Assembly (NCBI RefSeq): GCF_002007115.1
Contig: NZ_MVAD01000002.1
Span: forward strand, 248,001 to 312,000
Length of the DNA stretch: 64,000 nt
DNA from: Massilia sp. KIM
GTDB taxonomy: Bacteria; Pseudomonadota; Gammaproteobacteria; Burkholderiales; Burkholderiaceae_D
Reading direction: 5' to 3'
The notes beneath the pieces are model-generated. The model made no database searches and was not told the DNA's origin. It worked only from the letters and a program-made list of their open reading frames with translations. Shown here piece by piece: positions 33,212 through 47,724 of the stretch; position 1 is the first letter of the stretch, and the number at the start of each line of letters is the position of its first letter. Made by a program: the position numbers and the translations under genes.

Positions 33212-34180
33212 CTACGCGCCGGCGAAGTGGTCCCACCCCTGCAGCCCGAGCTCGAGCGCGGCGCCGTCGGCGTCCACCAGGCGCAGGCCGGGTTCGGCCT
33301 CGATCCTGCCGACCCGCGTGACCGGCGTCCCGCTCTCGCGCCCGGCCGCCAGCACCGCCTCGCGCAACAGCGCGGGCGCCGTGAAGCACAGCTCGTAATC
33401 GTCGCCGCCCGCCGCCGTGAAGCGGCGCCGCAGTGCGAGCGGCTGGCGCGCCAGCACCGGCCCGGCCGGCAGCGCGTCCACGTCCAGCCTCGCCCCCACG
33501 TTTGAAGCGGCCAGGATGTGGCCCAGGTCCCCCACCAGTCCGTCCGAGATGTCGAGCGCGGCGGGCGCCACCGGCAGCTTCGCCAGGGCCAGCCCCAGCG
33601 CCACGCGCGGGGAGGGCAGGTGCATGCGCTGCGCCGCCTGCGCATGCGCCTCGGCGTCGAGTTCGACTTCCTTCCAGTAGCCGGCCAGGGCCAGCCGCGC
33701 ATCGCCCAGCGTGCCCGAGATCCAGATGTCGTCGCCGGCGCGCGCCGCGTCGCGCCGCAGCGCGCGCCCCGGCGCCAGCTCGCCGAACACGGTGATGCAG
33801 ATGTTGAGCGGGCCCTTGGTCGTGTCCCCGCCGATCAGCTCGCAGTCCCAGGCGTCGGCCAGCGCGAACAGGCCGCTGGAAAAGCCTTCCAGCCAGGCCG
33901 GATCGGCCTGAGGCAGGGCCAGCGCCAGGGTGAAGCCGAGCGGCCGCGCGCCCATGGCCGCCAGGTCGGACAGGTTCACGGCCAGGCTCTTGTGCCCCAG
34001 CATGCGCGGGTCGGCGCCAGCGAAGAAATGGCGGTCTTCGACCAGCATGTCGGTCGACACCGCGAGCTGCATGCCCGGGGTGGGCGCCAGCAGGGCGCAG
34101 TCGTCGCCGATGCCGAGCACCGCGCGGCCGGGCCGGGCGCGCCGGAAGTACTGCTTGATGAGGTCGAATTCGGAAAGCAT
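33212..34180 (-). CDS. thiL: Thiamine-monophosphate kinase
   Basis: A 322-residue ThiL that phosphorylates thiamine monophosphate to the cofactor thiamine diphosphate. The N-terminal G-I-G-D-D-C-A-L-L metal motif, T-D-M-L-V-E-D-R-H-F, N-L-S-D-L-A-A-M-G-A-R-P, G-G-D-T-T and a late A-G-G-D-D-Y-E-L-C-F segment are complete. ATG 34180 is chosen because the family begins at this point; a TACAAT box lies 7 nt before it and there is no Shine-Dalgarno. It is convergent with the REC-GGDEF-EAL-REC gene, 6 bp apart. pgpA or nusB, which are often nearby, are absent. Confidence 0.93.
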   Translation of the reverse strand: MLSEFDLIKQYFRRARPGRAVLGIGDDCALLAPTPGMQLAVSTDMLVEDRHFFAGADPRMLGHKSLAVNLSDLAAMGARPLGFTLALALPQADPAWLEGFSSGLFALADAWDCELIGGDTTKGPLNICITVFGELAPGRALRRDAARAGDDIWISGTLGDARLALAGYWKEVELDAEAHAQAAQRMHLPSPRVALGLALAKLPVAPAALDISDGLVGDLGHILAASNVGARLDVDALPAGPVLARQPLALRRRFTAAGGDDYELCFTAPALLREAVLAAGRESGTPVTRVGRIEAEPGLRLVDADGAALELGLQGWDHFAGA

Positions 34181-34187
34181 GGCCCGG

Positions 34188-34193
34188 ATTGTA
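34188..34193 (-). promoter_or_regulatory. -10-like box abutting thiL (possible leaderless start)
   Basis: On the minus strand TACAAT ends 7 nt before the ATG at 34180, and no ribosome-binding site is visible between them. Confidence 0.42.
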
Positions 34194-34411
34194 CAGCCGC
34201 ACCCTGGACCAAGGGATGGGCTGCGATCCTTGATGTGATACCGAACGATCCACAAAACAGGATCGTTCAATCGCTTTTGCTAATAAATACTCAACAGTTA
34301 TTCGCCTTGCTTATAAATGAGGCATTGGCTTGTTGAAAATACGTAGCCCTTGACAACATCTCGTCTGCTAAAATTCGAGGTTCCCCTCTAGTATCAGGAA
34401 GGCTGCCCAGC

Positions 34412-36724
<2,313 letters not shown>

Positions 36725-36731
36725 CACATTC

Positions 36732-36768
36732 CGCCTGACGCCGTATTGCGTGGCGTCAGGCGAATTTG
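36732..36768 (+). terminator. Terminator of maeB
   Basis: CGCCTGACGCC (36732-36742) and GGCGTCAGGCG (36752-36762) form a perfect 11-bp stem, followed by AATTTGTC. Confidence 0.78.
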
Positions 36769-36780
36769 TCACCACTCGTC

Positions 36781-36966
36781 ACCGTTTGTCATATTACAAA
36801 TACACGCGTAACAAACGGTAAGCGCATGGGTTACCCTAGCGTTTTCAAGGCATAATTCGACGTTCGAGTGTTGCTTTTATTGCACGATTTTCTACCGTGC
36901 AAAGGGAACACGCTGCCTGCTCTGTTACAATCCGCTCTTGTCACAAAATCTTGCGTCCGCAAGATT
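36781..36966 (+). promoter_or_regulatory. Regulatory region of the GDP-rhamnose operon
   Basis: Three perfect dyads lie in this region. ACCGTTTGT / ACAAACGGT is at 36781-36789 and 36811-36819. TTGCACG-N9-CGTGCAA is at 36880-36902. AATCTTGCG-TC-CGCAAGATT is at 36947-36966. A TACAAT -10 box is at 36926-36931, giving a start near 36938 with no good -35. The second dyad would then be centred near -47, an activator-like position, and the third near +19. Confidence 0.5.
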
Positions 36967-36974
36967 GCCATTAA

Positions 36975-38030
<1,056 letters not shown>

Positions 38031-38031
38031 C

Positions 38032-38973
38032 ATGGAACGCATGGCCACGGACGACATCCCCGCATTCATCGGGGGACGGGAAGGCGAAGGCCGGCGCGCG
38101 CTCATCACGGGCCTGCGCGGCTTCACCGGCCACTACCTGGCGCAGGAGCTGAGCGCCGCCGGCTACCGTGTGTTCGGCACCGTGATGCCGGGCGAGCCGC
38201 TCGGCCCGGACATCCACGCGGTCGACCTGCTCGACCGCGCCGCCGTGGCCGAGATGGTCGAGCGCGTGCGTCCCGACGTGGTGGCCCACCTGGCCGGCAT
38301 CGCCTTCGTGGCGCATGCCAACGCCGAGATGATCTACCGCGTCAACGTGGTCGGCACCCGCAACCTGCTCGAAGCGCTCAGCGCGGGCGGCCACCGTCCC
38401 ACCAGCGTGCTGCTGGCGTCCTCGGCCAACATCTACGGCAACGCCAGCGTGCCCGTCATCGACGAGAACGTGGCGCCGGCGCCGGCCAACGACTACGCCG
38501 TCAGCAAGCTGGCCATGGAATACATGGCGCGCCTCTGGATGGACAAGCTGCCGATCACCATCGCGCGCCCGTTCAACTACAGCGGCGTGGGCCAGGCCGA
38601 GAACTTTCTGCTGCCCAAGATCGTCTCCCACTTCCGCCGCCACGAAAAGCGCATCGAGCTGGGCAACCTGGCGATCGCGCGCGACTTCTCCGACGTGCGC
38701 ATGGTGGCGCGCAGCTACCGACGCCTGCTGGCGGTGGCGCCGGCCGGCGAAGCCTTCAACGTCTGCTCGGGCACCTCGCACTCGCTGGCCAACCTGATCG
38801 ACATGATGAGCGAGATCGCCGGCTACCACATCGACGTGCAGGTCAATCCGGCCTTCGTGCGCGCCAACGACGTGCTCCAGCTCTCCGGCAGCAACAGCAA
38901 GCTGACCGCCGCCATCGGCCAGCTCGATCCGACGCCGCTGTCCGACACGCTGCGCTGGATGTACGAGGCGTGA
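38032..38973 (+). CDS. rmd: GDP-6-deoxy-D-mannose reductase
   Basis: A 313-residue NAD(P)-dependent reductase of the epimerase fold. It reduces the Gmd product to GDP-D-rhamnose. An N-terminal I-T-G-L-R-G-F-T-G-H-Y nucleotide loop, the S-S-A-N-I-Y-G segment and the Y-A-V-S-K catalytic motif are present. Residues 1-20 precede the fold and are not conserved, so ATG 38041 is an alternative start. GDP-fucose synthase belongs to the same fold, but it is longer and catalyses epimerisation; the Rmd assignment fits length and motifs better. It overlaps the next gene by 4 bp. Confidence 0.85.
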   Translation: MERMATDDIPAFIGGREGEGRRALITGLRGFTGHYLAQELSAAGYRVFGTVMPGEPLGPDIHAVDLLDRAAVAEMVERVRPDVVAHLAGIAFVAHANAEMIYRVNVVGTRNLLEALSAGGHRPTSVLLASSANIYGNASVPVIDENVAPAPANDYAVSKLAMEYMARLWMDKLPITIARPFNYSGVGQAENFLLPKIVSHFRRHEKRIELGNLAIARDFSDVRMVARSYRRLLAVAPAGEAFNVCSGTSHSLANLIDMMSEIAGYHIDVQVNPAFVRANDVLQLSGSNSKLTAAIGQLDPTPLSDTLRWMYEA

Positions 38974-40109
38974 ACGCGGGCGGTCTCACCGTCGGACTGG
39001 GAACGAACATGATCGAACCCGGCCTGACCGGCGGCCGCCTCGACGGCATCGGCGTCTACACCCGCGCACTGCTGCGGCGCCTGCCGCAGGCCGGCTGCCA
39101 GGTGCAACCCTACGCCTGGCCGCGCCCGCGCAAGGGCGCGGACGGCATCAGCATCGGCACGCCGCTGCCGCAATCCTTCGAACACGCCTCGCTGGTCGAC
39201 CTGCTCACGCCCGTCCAGCACCGGGTCCACATGCCGGCCGACCTGTTCCACGTGACCGACTACCGCATCGTGCGCATGGACTGCCCGGTGGTGGCGACCC
39301 TGCACGACGCGCTGCCGGTCAAGTATCCCGAGTGGTGCAGCCCGCGCCTGCGCCGCACCAAGAACTGGCTGCAGCGCAAGGCCATCGCCAAGGCCGACCA
39401 CGTGATCGCGGTCTCGCACTTCGCGATCGACGAACTGGTGCAGCATTTCGGGGTCGACCCGCGCCGCATCTCGGTGGTGCCCAACGGCGTCGACGAGGAG
39501 TGGCTGGAGGCGCCCGACGCCCAGGCGGTGGCGGCGACGCTGGCGCGCCACGGCCTCGCGCCCGGCTACTTCCTGACCGTCGGCACCTTGCAGCCGCGTA
39601 AGAACATCGCGCGCCTGCTGGACGCCTGGCTGATGCTGCCCGCCGACCTGCGCGCCGAGCGCGCCCTGGTGATCGTGGGCGCCCCCGGCTGGCGCTGCGA
39701 GGAACTGGTGGCGCGCATCGAGGCGGCCCGGGCGGCCGGCGAGAACCTCGTCTGGCTGCACGGCCTGGCCGACCCGGAAGACCTGCGCCACGTGTACGCC
39801 GGGGCCGGCGTGTTCGTCTTTCCGTCCCTGTACGAGGGCTTCGGAATCCCGGTGGTGGAAGCCTTCGCAGCCGGCGTGCCGGTGGTGGCCTCGAACGCCA
39901 GCTCCCTGCCCGAAGTGGCGGGCGGGGCGGCGCTGGAAACCGACCCGCTCGACGCCGGGCAGATCATGGAAGCGATGCGCACCCTGGCCCAGGATGGCCA
40001 GGAACGTGCGCGCCGCATCGCCCTCGGCCGCGCGCGCGCCAGGCAACTGACCTGGCAAGCCACCGCACGCTTGACCGCTCAGGTGTACCGTGCGGTCCTT
40101 TCGCAGTAA
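38970..40109 (+). CDS. GT4-family glycosyltransferase (first of pair)
   Basis: A 379-residue retaining GT-B glycosyltransferase. It shows an N-terminal Gly-rich stretch (G-G-R-L-D-G-I-G-V-Y-T-R), the V-G-T-L-Q-P-R-K-N hinge and a C-terminal E-x7-E motif region (P-S-L-Y-E-G-F-G-I-P-V-V-E-A-F). The start is GTG 38970, overlapping the rmd stop (GTGA). It probably transfers D-rhamnose or mannose from the GDP-sugar during polysaccharide assembly on the cytoplasmic face. The gene set gmd-rmd-GT-GT recalls the A-band D-rhamnan loci of Pseudomonas (WbpX/WbpY/WbpZ); that link is by context. Confidence 0.88.
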   Translation: MNAGGLTVGLGTNMIEPGLTGGRLDGIGVYTRALLRRLPQAGCQVQPYAWPRPRKGADGISIGTPLPQSFEHASLVDLLTPVQHRVHMPADLFHVTDYRIVRMDCPVVATLHDALPVKYPEWCSPRLRRTKNWLQRKAIAKADHVIAVSHFAIDELVQHFGVDPRRISVVPNGVDEEWLEAPDAQAVAATLARHGLAPGYFLTVGTLQPRKNIARLLDAWLMLPADLRAERALVIVGAPGWRCEELVARIEAARAAGENLVWLHGLADPEDLRHVYAGAGVFVFPSLYEGFGIPVVEAFAAGVPVVASNASSLPEVAGGAALETDPLDAGQIMEAMRTLAQDGQERARRIALGRARARQLTWQATARLTAQVYRAVLSQ

Positions 40110-40119
40110 GCTTTTGAAC

Positions 40120-41265
40120 ATGCGTGTCCTTCACTTCTACAAAACGTACTACCCCGACTCGATGGGGGGCATCGAACAGGTGATCCGCCAGCTGTGCGTC
40201 GGCACGGGCCGCCTGGGCGTGTCCAACACCGTGCTGTCGCTGTCGCGTCATGACAAGCTGGTGCCGTTCGAGTTCGAAGGCCACATGGTGCACCGCGTGC
40301 CGCTCAACGCCGAGATCGCCTCCAACGCCATCTCGCTGCAATCGCTGGGGGCGCTCACGCGCATGGCGCGCGAGGCCGACGTGGTGCACTACCACTTCCC
40401 CTGGCCCTTCATGGACCTGGCGCATTTCGTGGCGCGCGTGGACAAGCCGACCGTGGTCAGCTACCACTCCGACATCGTGCGCCAGCGCCACCTGCTGCGC
40501 CTGTACCAGCCGCTCAAGCACCGCTTCCTGCGCAGCGTGGACGCCATCGTCGCCGCCTCGCCCAACTACCTGGCCTCGTCGCCGGTGCTGGCGCGCTACC
40601 CGGACAAGACCCGCGTCATCACCTACGGCCTGGACAAGAGCACCTATCCCCAGCCCGAGCCCGCACGGCTCGCGCACTGGCGCGCGCGTCTCGGGCCGCG
40701 CTTCTTCCTGTTCGTGGGCGTGCTGCGCTACTACAAGGGCCTGCACGTGCTGCTCGAAGCCGCGGCCGGCACCGACTATCCGGTGGTGGTGGTGGGCGCC
40801 GGCCCGATCGAGACCGAGCTCAAGCAGCAGGCCCAGCGCCTGGGCCTGAACAACGTGGTGTTCCTGGGCGCGCTGGACGACGCCGACAAGGTGGCCCTGC
40901 TCACCCTCAGCTATGCGCTGGCCTTCCCCTCGCACCTGCGCTCGGAAGCCTTCGGCATTTCGCTGCTGGAAGGGGCGATGTACGGCAAGCCCATGATCTC
41001 CTGCGAGATCGGCACCGGCACCACCTACATCAACGTCGACGGCGAGACCGGGCTGGTGGTGCCGCCGTCCGACCCGGTGGCCCTGCGCGGCGCGATGCGC
41101 ACGCTGTGGGAGAACCCCGAGCTGGCGCGCCAGATGGGACGGCGCGCCGAGATGCGCTATCAGGAGCTGTTCACCTCCGAGACCATGGCGGCGAGCTATC
41201 TGTCGCTGTACGAGGAACTCGCGCCGCAGGCGGCCGCGCCGAAGCTGGCGCGCGCCCAGGCTTGA
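40120..41265 (+). CDS. GT4-family glycosyltransferase (second of pair)
   Basis: A 381-residue GT-B glycosyltransferase. Marks are the N-terminal Y-Y-P-D-S-M-G-G-I-E-Q acceptor loop, the F-V-G-V-L-R-Y-Y-K-G-L hinge, and the C-terminal R-S-E-A-F-G-I-S-L-L-E-G nucleotide-sugar motif. ATG 40120 starts the fold directly; a start 10 codons upstream would overlap the previous gene. It is the last gene of the operon, 10 bp after the first transferase. Mannosyl- or D-rhamnosyltransferase is the best guess. A 13-nt repeat tract and an inverted repeat pair follow. Confidence 0.88.
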   Translation: MRVLHFYKTYYPDSMGGIEQVIRQLCVGTGRLGVSNTVLSLSRHDKLVPFEFEGHMVHRVPLNAEIASNAISLQSLGALTRMAREADVVHYHFPWPFMDLAHFVARVDKPTVVSYHSDIVRQRHLLRLYQPLKHRFLRSVDAIVAASPNYLASSPVLARYPDKTRVITYGLDKSTYPQPEPARLAHWRARLGPRFFLFVGVLRYYKGLHVLLEAAAGTDYPVVVVGAGPIETELKQQAQRLGLNNVVFLGALDDADKVALLTLSYALAFPSHLRSEAFGISLLEGAMYGKPMISCEIGTGTTYINVDGETGLVVPPSDPVALRGAMRTLWENPELARQMGRRAEMRYQELFTSETMAASYLSLYEELAPQAAAPKLARAQA

Positions 41266-41292
41266 GGCCTCGGCGCCGAGGGGTGCCGGGTT

Positions 41293-41492
41293 GCGAACTA
41301 CGTTTGGGAACAACGTTCGGGAAGAACGTTTGGGAAGAACGATTGGGAAGAACGTTTGGGAAGAACGTTTGCGACAAACGTTTGAGACGGACGTTTGAGA
41401 CGAACGTTGAGAAGAACGTTTGGGAATAAAACGTTTGAGGAAGAACGTTTAAGAAGAACGTTTGAGGAAGAACGTTCGGGAAGTACGTTTGG
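41293..41492. repeat. Degenerate 13-nt tandem repeat with AACGTT core
   Basis: About 15 consecutive units of 12-15 nt, consensus AACGTTTGGGAAG, fill about 200 bp between two convergent genes. The core AACGTT is palindromic. Unit length drifts and the sequence between cores varies, so this is an old, degenerate minisatellite and not a CRISPR array (no unique spacers of constant length). Frames open through it on both strands, but they are repeat artefacts. Confidence 0.88.
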
Positions 41493-41545
41493 TGTGCGGC
41501 GGCGAAGCAGGAACGTAGATGCTGAAACGCTCGGCGACATCAAAC

Positions 41546-41632
41546 AACGTCGTTCCGGCGAAGGCCGGAACCCAAGTTTGCGTGCGTGGCAGCGCAAAGG
41601 AACTTAGGTTCCGGCCTTCGCCGGAACGACGG
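41546..41632. repeat. Pair of REP-like repeats in inverted orientation
   Basis: Copies at 41546-41580 and, inverted, 41597-41632 (core GTTCCGGCGAAGGCCGGAAC) follow the 13-nt repeats and precede the HD-GYP gene end. They could fold into one long stem. Confidence 0.82.
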
Positions 41633-41661
41633 TCTTTCGGCTAACGCAATGGCATGAGGGC

Positions 41662-42657
41662 TTATTCCTGCTCCGCCCAGCGCGTACGGATCTCCCGGAT
41701 TGCCGGCATCTGCTCGATGAACAGGTCCACCAGCACCGGATCGAAGTGCTTGCCGCGCTGCTCGCGCAGGAAACCGATGGCGTCGCTCTCGGTCCAGGCC
41801 TTCTTGTAGGGACGCACCGAGGTCAGGGCGTCGAACACGTCGGCGATCGCGCAGATCCGGCCTTCGAGCGGGATCGCTTCCCCTTTCAGGCCGTTCGGAT
41901 AGCCGCTGCCGTCGAACTTCTCGTGGTGGGTCAGGGCGATGTTGCGCGCCAGCCCGAGCATGCCGCCGACGTGCTCGCCGATGATCTCGGCGCCGATCGT
42001 CACGTGGCTCTGCATGATCTTCCACTCGTCCGGATCGAGCGGCCCCGGCTTCTGCAGCACGCGGTCGGGGATGCCGATCTTGCCCACGTCGTGCATGGGC
42101 GCGGCGTGCAGCAGGTCGTCCGCCTCATCTTCCGTCATGCCTGCCGCGATGCCCAGCACGCGAGAGAAGTGGCTCATGCGGATCACGTGCAGGCCGGTCT
42201 CGTTGTCCTTGTACTCTGCCGCCAGGCCGAGGCGCTGCACGATCTCCAGGCGGCTGGCGCGCAGCTCCTCGGTGCGCACCAGCGACAAATGGGTGCGCAC
42301 CCGCGCGCGCACGATCGGCGGGCTGACCGGCTTGGTGATGTAGTCCACGGCGCCAGCTTCGAAGCCCTCCAGCTCGTCCTCGGTCTCGGTCAGCGCGGTC
42401 ACGAAGATCACCGGAATCATGGCCGTGGCCGGATGCGCCTTGAGCGCGGCGCAGGTCTCGTAGCCCGACATCCCGGGCATCATCACGTCCAGCAGGATCA
42501 GGTCGGGCTGCTCCTGGCGCGCCAGCTCGAGCGCGCGCGCGCCATCCTTGGCGAACAGCAGGCGGTAGTGGTCCTGCAGGATCTGGCGCAGCAGCGCCAG
42601 GTTGCTGGCTTCGTCGTCGACGGCCAGGATCAGTGGCCGGGTGTTGGGTTGGGTCAT
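41662..42657 (-). CDS. HD-GYP response regulator (c-di-GMP phosphodiesterase)
   Basis: A 331-residue RpfG-like protein. The receiver (about 1-125) has phospho-acceptor Asp57 (L-L-D-V-M-M-P-G). The HD-GYP domain (about 135-325) keeps the catalytic H-D pair (His189-Asp190), the H-H-E-K-F-D-G-S-G-Y-P stretch with G-Y-P at 252-254, and I-A-D-V-F-D-A-L. It should hydrolyse c-di-GMP, or bind it, when phosphorylated. It lies 18 bp downstream of the MHYT hybrid kinase gene on the same strand and is probably its output. Confidence 0.95.
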   Translation of the reverse strand: MTQPNTRPLILAVDDEASNLALLRQILQDHYRLLFAKDGARALELARQEQPDLILLDVMMPGMSGYETCAALKAHPATAMIPVIFVTALTETEDELEGFEAGAVDYITKPVSPPIVRARVRTHLSLVRTEELRASRLEIVQRLGLAAEYKDNETGLHVIRMSHFSRVLGIAAGMTEDEADDLLHAAPMHDVGKIGIPDRVLQKPGPLDPDEWKIMQSHVTIGAEIIGEHVGGMLGLARNIALTHHEKFDGSGYPNGLKGEAIPLEGRICAIADVFDALTSVRPYKKAWTESDAIGFLREQRGKHFDPVLVDLFIEQMPAIREIRTRWAEQE

Positions 42658-42675
42658 GCCTGTAGTCCTGAAGGG

Positions 42676-45993
<3,318 letters not shown>

Positions 45994-46132
45994 GGGGCGC
46001 AATGACGGCTGCGCCGTCCAGGGGGAGGTCTCGGCAGTATCGCATTTTCGTTTCAGAAATTGTTGTTGAAACTGGGAATCTGTGCGTTACAAAGGCGGGA
46101 CTGTCGCAGGCGCGCCACCGTTTCTGCCTGCG

Positions 46133-46162
46133 TTGCGGGAAATTTCACCTTGCTGTTATGCT
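46133..46162 (+). promoter_or_regulatory. Putative promoter of the solute-binding protein gene
   Basis: TTGCGG (46133-46138) and TATGCT (46157-46162) are 18 bp apart, 40 bp before ATG 46202, which has AGGA upstream. Confidence 0.4.
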
Positions 46163-46201
46163 AGTTTCAGCGCCGCAGGGGCGGCGAGCGGACAGGATTG
46201 C

Positions 46202-47026
46202 ATGCTGAACAAGAACTTCATTGCTGTCTGTCTGGCAAGTTTTGGCGTCATGGCGGCGATCGCCCAGGCGGCGCCGCAGGCTGCGCCAGAGACCGCGCGG
46301 CAGGCTGCGGCTGCGGCACCGGCCCATGCCGGAACGCGCCTGTACATCACCACCGAAACCTCGGCCCCGTCCAGCATGCTCGACAAGGGGCGCGTGGTCG
46401 GCATCGCCACCGACAAGGTGCGCGAAGCCATGCTGCGCGCCGGCGTCACCTACAGCATCGAGCTGCTGCCCTGGAAGCGCGCCTATACGGCGGCGCTGCA
46501 GCGCTCCGACACCTGCGTCTACTCCACCACCCGCACTCCCGAGCGCGAGCCGCTGTTCAAGTGGGTGGGCCCGACCGACGGCGCCCAGTGGGTGCTGATG
46601 GGCCGCGCCGACCGCCAGTGGCGCATCGGCAGCCTGGACGAGGCGCGCGGCCTGCGCATCGGCACCTACAACGGCGACGCGCGCGACCACTTCCTGCGCG
46701 AGCGCGGGCTCCAGGTGGACGCCGCTCCCAACGACCTGATCAACCCGCGCAAGCTGCTGCTGGGCCGCATCGACCTGTGGGCCGCCAGCCTGCGCAGCGG
46801 CAGCAAGGTGCTGGAACAGCATGGCTGGGACAAGCAGATCGTGCCGGTCTACGTCTTCAACAGGATCGAGGTCTACCTCGCCTGCAACCGGGGCGTGCCG
46901 GACGAGGTGGTGAACCGCCTGAATGCAGCCTTCGCCGAGATCGCGCGCGACGGCACCGGGCGGCGCATCGAGCGCGCCTACGTGAACCGCAGCGCGGGGG
47001 CGGGCAAGGTGGCGGCGAGCCGCTAA
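46202..47026 (+). CDS. Periplasmic solute-binding protein, family 3 type (orphan)
   Basis: A 274-residue exported protein with a signal peptide (about 1-23). The mature part resembles the amino-acid type (SBP_bac_3) solute-binding fold: an early Y-I-T-T-E-T segment, K-V-R-E-A-M-L-R-A-G, L-P-W-K-R-A-Y and a central L-R-I-G-T-Y-N-G-D-A-R-D hinge. No ABC permease or ATPase gene is adjacent, so it may serve a distant transporter or act in sensing. The ligand is unknown. It is followed by two small secreted Cys-rich proteins, without evident coupling. Confidence 0.82.
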   Translation: MLNKNFIAVCLASFGVMAAIAQAAPQAAPETARQAAAAAPAHAGTRLYITTETSAPSSMLDKGRVVGIATDKVREAMLRAGVTYSIELLPWKRAYTAALQRSDTCVYSTTRTPEREPLFKWVGPTDGAQWVLMGRADRQWRIGSLDEARGLRIGTYNGDARDHFLRERGLQVDAAPNDLINPRKLLLGRIDLWAASLRSGSKVLEQHGWDKQIVPVYVFNRIEVYLACNRGVPDEVVNRLNAAFAEIARDGTGRRIERAYVNRSAGAGKVAASR

Positions 47027-47100
47027 GGTCGAAGCCGATGCCGGACGGAGATTCAGCCCGGCCTAAGCCTTCATCTTTTGACATGCACTATGATCGTCGC

Positions 47101-47364
47101 ATGCGAATCATTCTTGTCCTGTTACTGAGCATTGCGCTGATGGCGCAGGCCGCCGCTGCCCAGCGCAGCGCGCACGCCTGCTGCCCGGGACAGGACTGCA
47201 TCGTGCAGTGCGTGGACATGGGCTGCGCCAGCGCGGTGCCGCCGCTCGCGCCGCCAGCGGCGCAGGTGCTCGTCGGGGCCCTGCCTGCGGCGGACGCCTT
47301 CGCCGCTGCGCCGGCGTTTCTCTTGCCCGAGATCGTCGACGACATCTGGACTCCGCCCGATTGA
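47101..47364 (+). CDS. Small secreted Cys-containing protein (unknown)
   Basis: An 87-residue protein, not recognised. Residues 1-20 form a clear signal peptide (ending A-A-A-A). The mature part has a tight cysteine cluster, Cys27, Cys28, Cys33, Cys37 and Cys42, then an Ala/Pro-rich tail with an acidic end. The pattern suggests metal binding or disulfides in the periplasm. TATGAT at 47089-47094 lies 6 nt before ATG 47101 and no Shine-Dalgarno exists, so it may be leaderless; the upstream in-frame ATG 47083 is an alternative. It is 52 bp upstream of the second Cys-rich gene. Confidence 0.6.
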   Translation: MRIILVLLLSIALMAQAAAAQRSAHACCPGQDCIVQCVDMGCASAVPPLAPPAAQVLVGALPAADAFAAAPAFLLPEIVDDIWTPPD

Positions 47365-47416
47365 GGGATGCCGCTTTCTACATCCCACTTTCTTTGAACT
47401 TAATACGGAGCATCCA

Positions 47417-47566
47417 ATGAAATCCAAACTCGTCAAAACCGCCATCGCCGCCGCACTGGCGGTCACTTCCTTCGCCGCATTTGCCGCAAGCAGCGACTGC
47501 TGCACCGGCATCGACTGCTGCACCGGCATCGACTGCTGCCTCAGGATGCTGGCCGACTGCTGCTAA
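47417..47566 (+). CDS. Tiny secreted peptide with four Asp-Cys-Cys motifs (unknown)
   Basis: A 49-residue protein with a signal peptide (1-24, ending A-F-A-A). The mature 25 residues contain eight cysteines as four CC pairs (28/29, 34/35, 40/41, 48/49), each preceded by Asp, and end with CC. Two copies of the unit D-C-C-T-G-I come from an 18-bp tandem duplication in the DNA. GGAG lies 7 nt before the ATG and a perfect intrinsic terminator follows, so this looks like a true gene in spite of its size. Metal (Cu, Zn) binding or a redox role is plausible. I recognise no family. Confidence 0.72.
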   Translation: MKSKLVKTAIAAALAVTSFAAFAASSDCCTGIDCCTGIDCCLRMLADCC

Positions 47567-47580
47567 GCGCAGCTAGCGAA

Positions 47581-47608
47581 AAGGGCGGCGCGAGCCGCCC
47601 TTTTTTCA
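47581..47608 (+). terminator. Intrinsic terminator after the Cys-Cys peptide gene
   Basis: AAGGGCGGC (47581-47589) pairs with GCCGCCCTT (47594-47602) over a GCGA loop, followed by a T-run. Confidence 0.95.
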
Positions 47609-47637
47609 TGCGCGCGATCCAGGACCGCCGGCGCCAG

Positions 47638-47697
47638 GACCGTGACCGGAACCGTAGCCGGGACCGTGACCGTAACCGGGACCGGGGTCGCGACCGG
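47638..47697. repeat. Hexanucleotide repeat (GACCGT/AACCGG) in a convergent gap
   Basis: Ten imperfect 6-nt units, GACCGT to GACCGG, lie between the peptide gene terminator and the end of the ArnT-like gene. It is similar in type and position to the repeat at 23838-23878. Confidence 0.75.
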
Positions 47698-47724
47698 CAT
47701 GTCGCCCCGGTCGCCACGTGCCGA

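Noticed and set aside
34350..34374. Consensus-looking TTGACA with TAAAAT upstream of maeB as one promoter
   Set aside because: The spacing is only 13 bp, too short for a normal sigma-70 promoter; the elements may belong to different signals or be chance.
41293..41492. CRISPR array
   Set aside because: Units are 12-15 nt, degenerate and contiguous, with no spacers of constant length and no cas genes.
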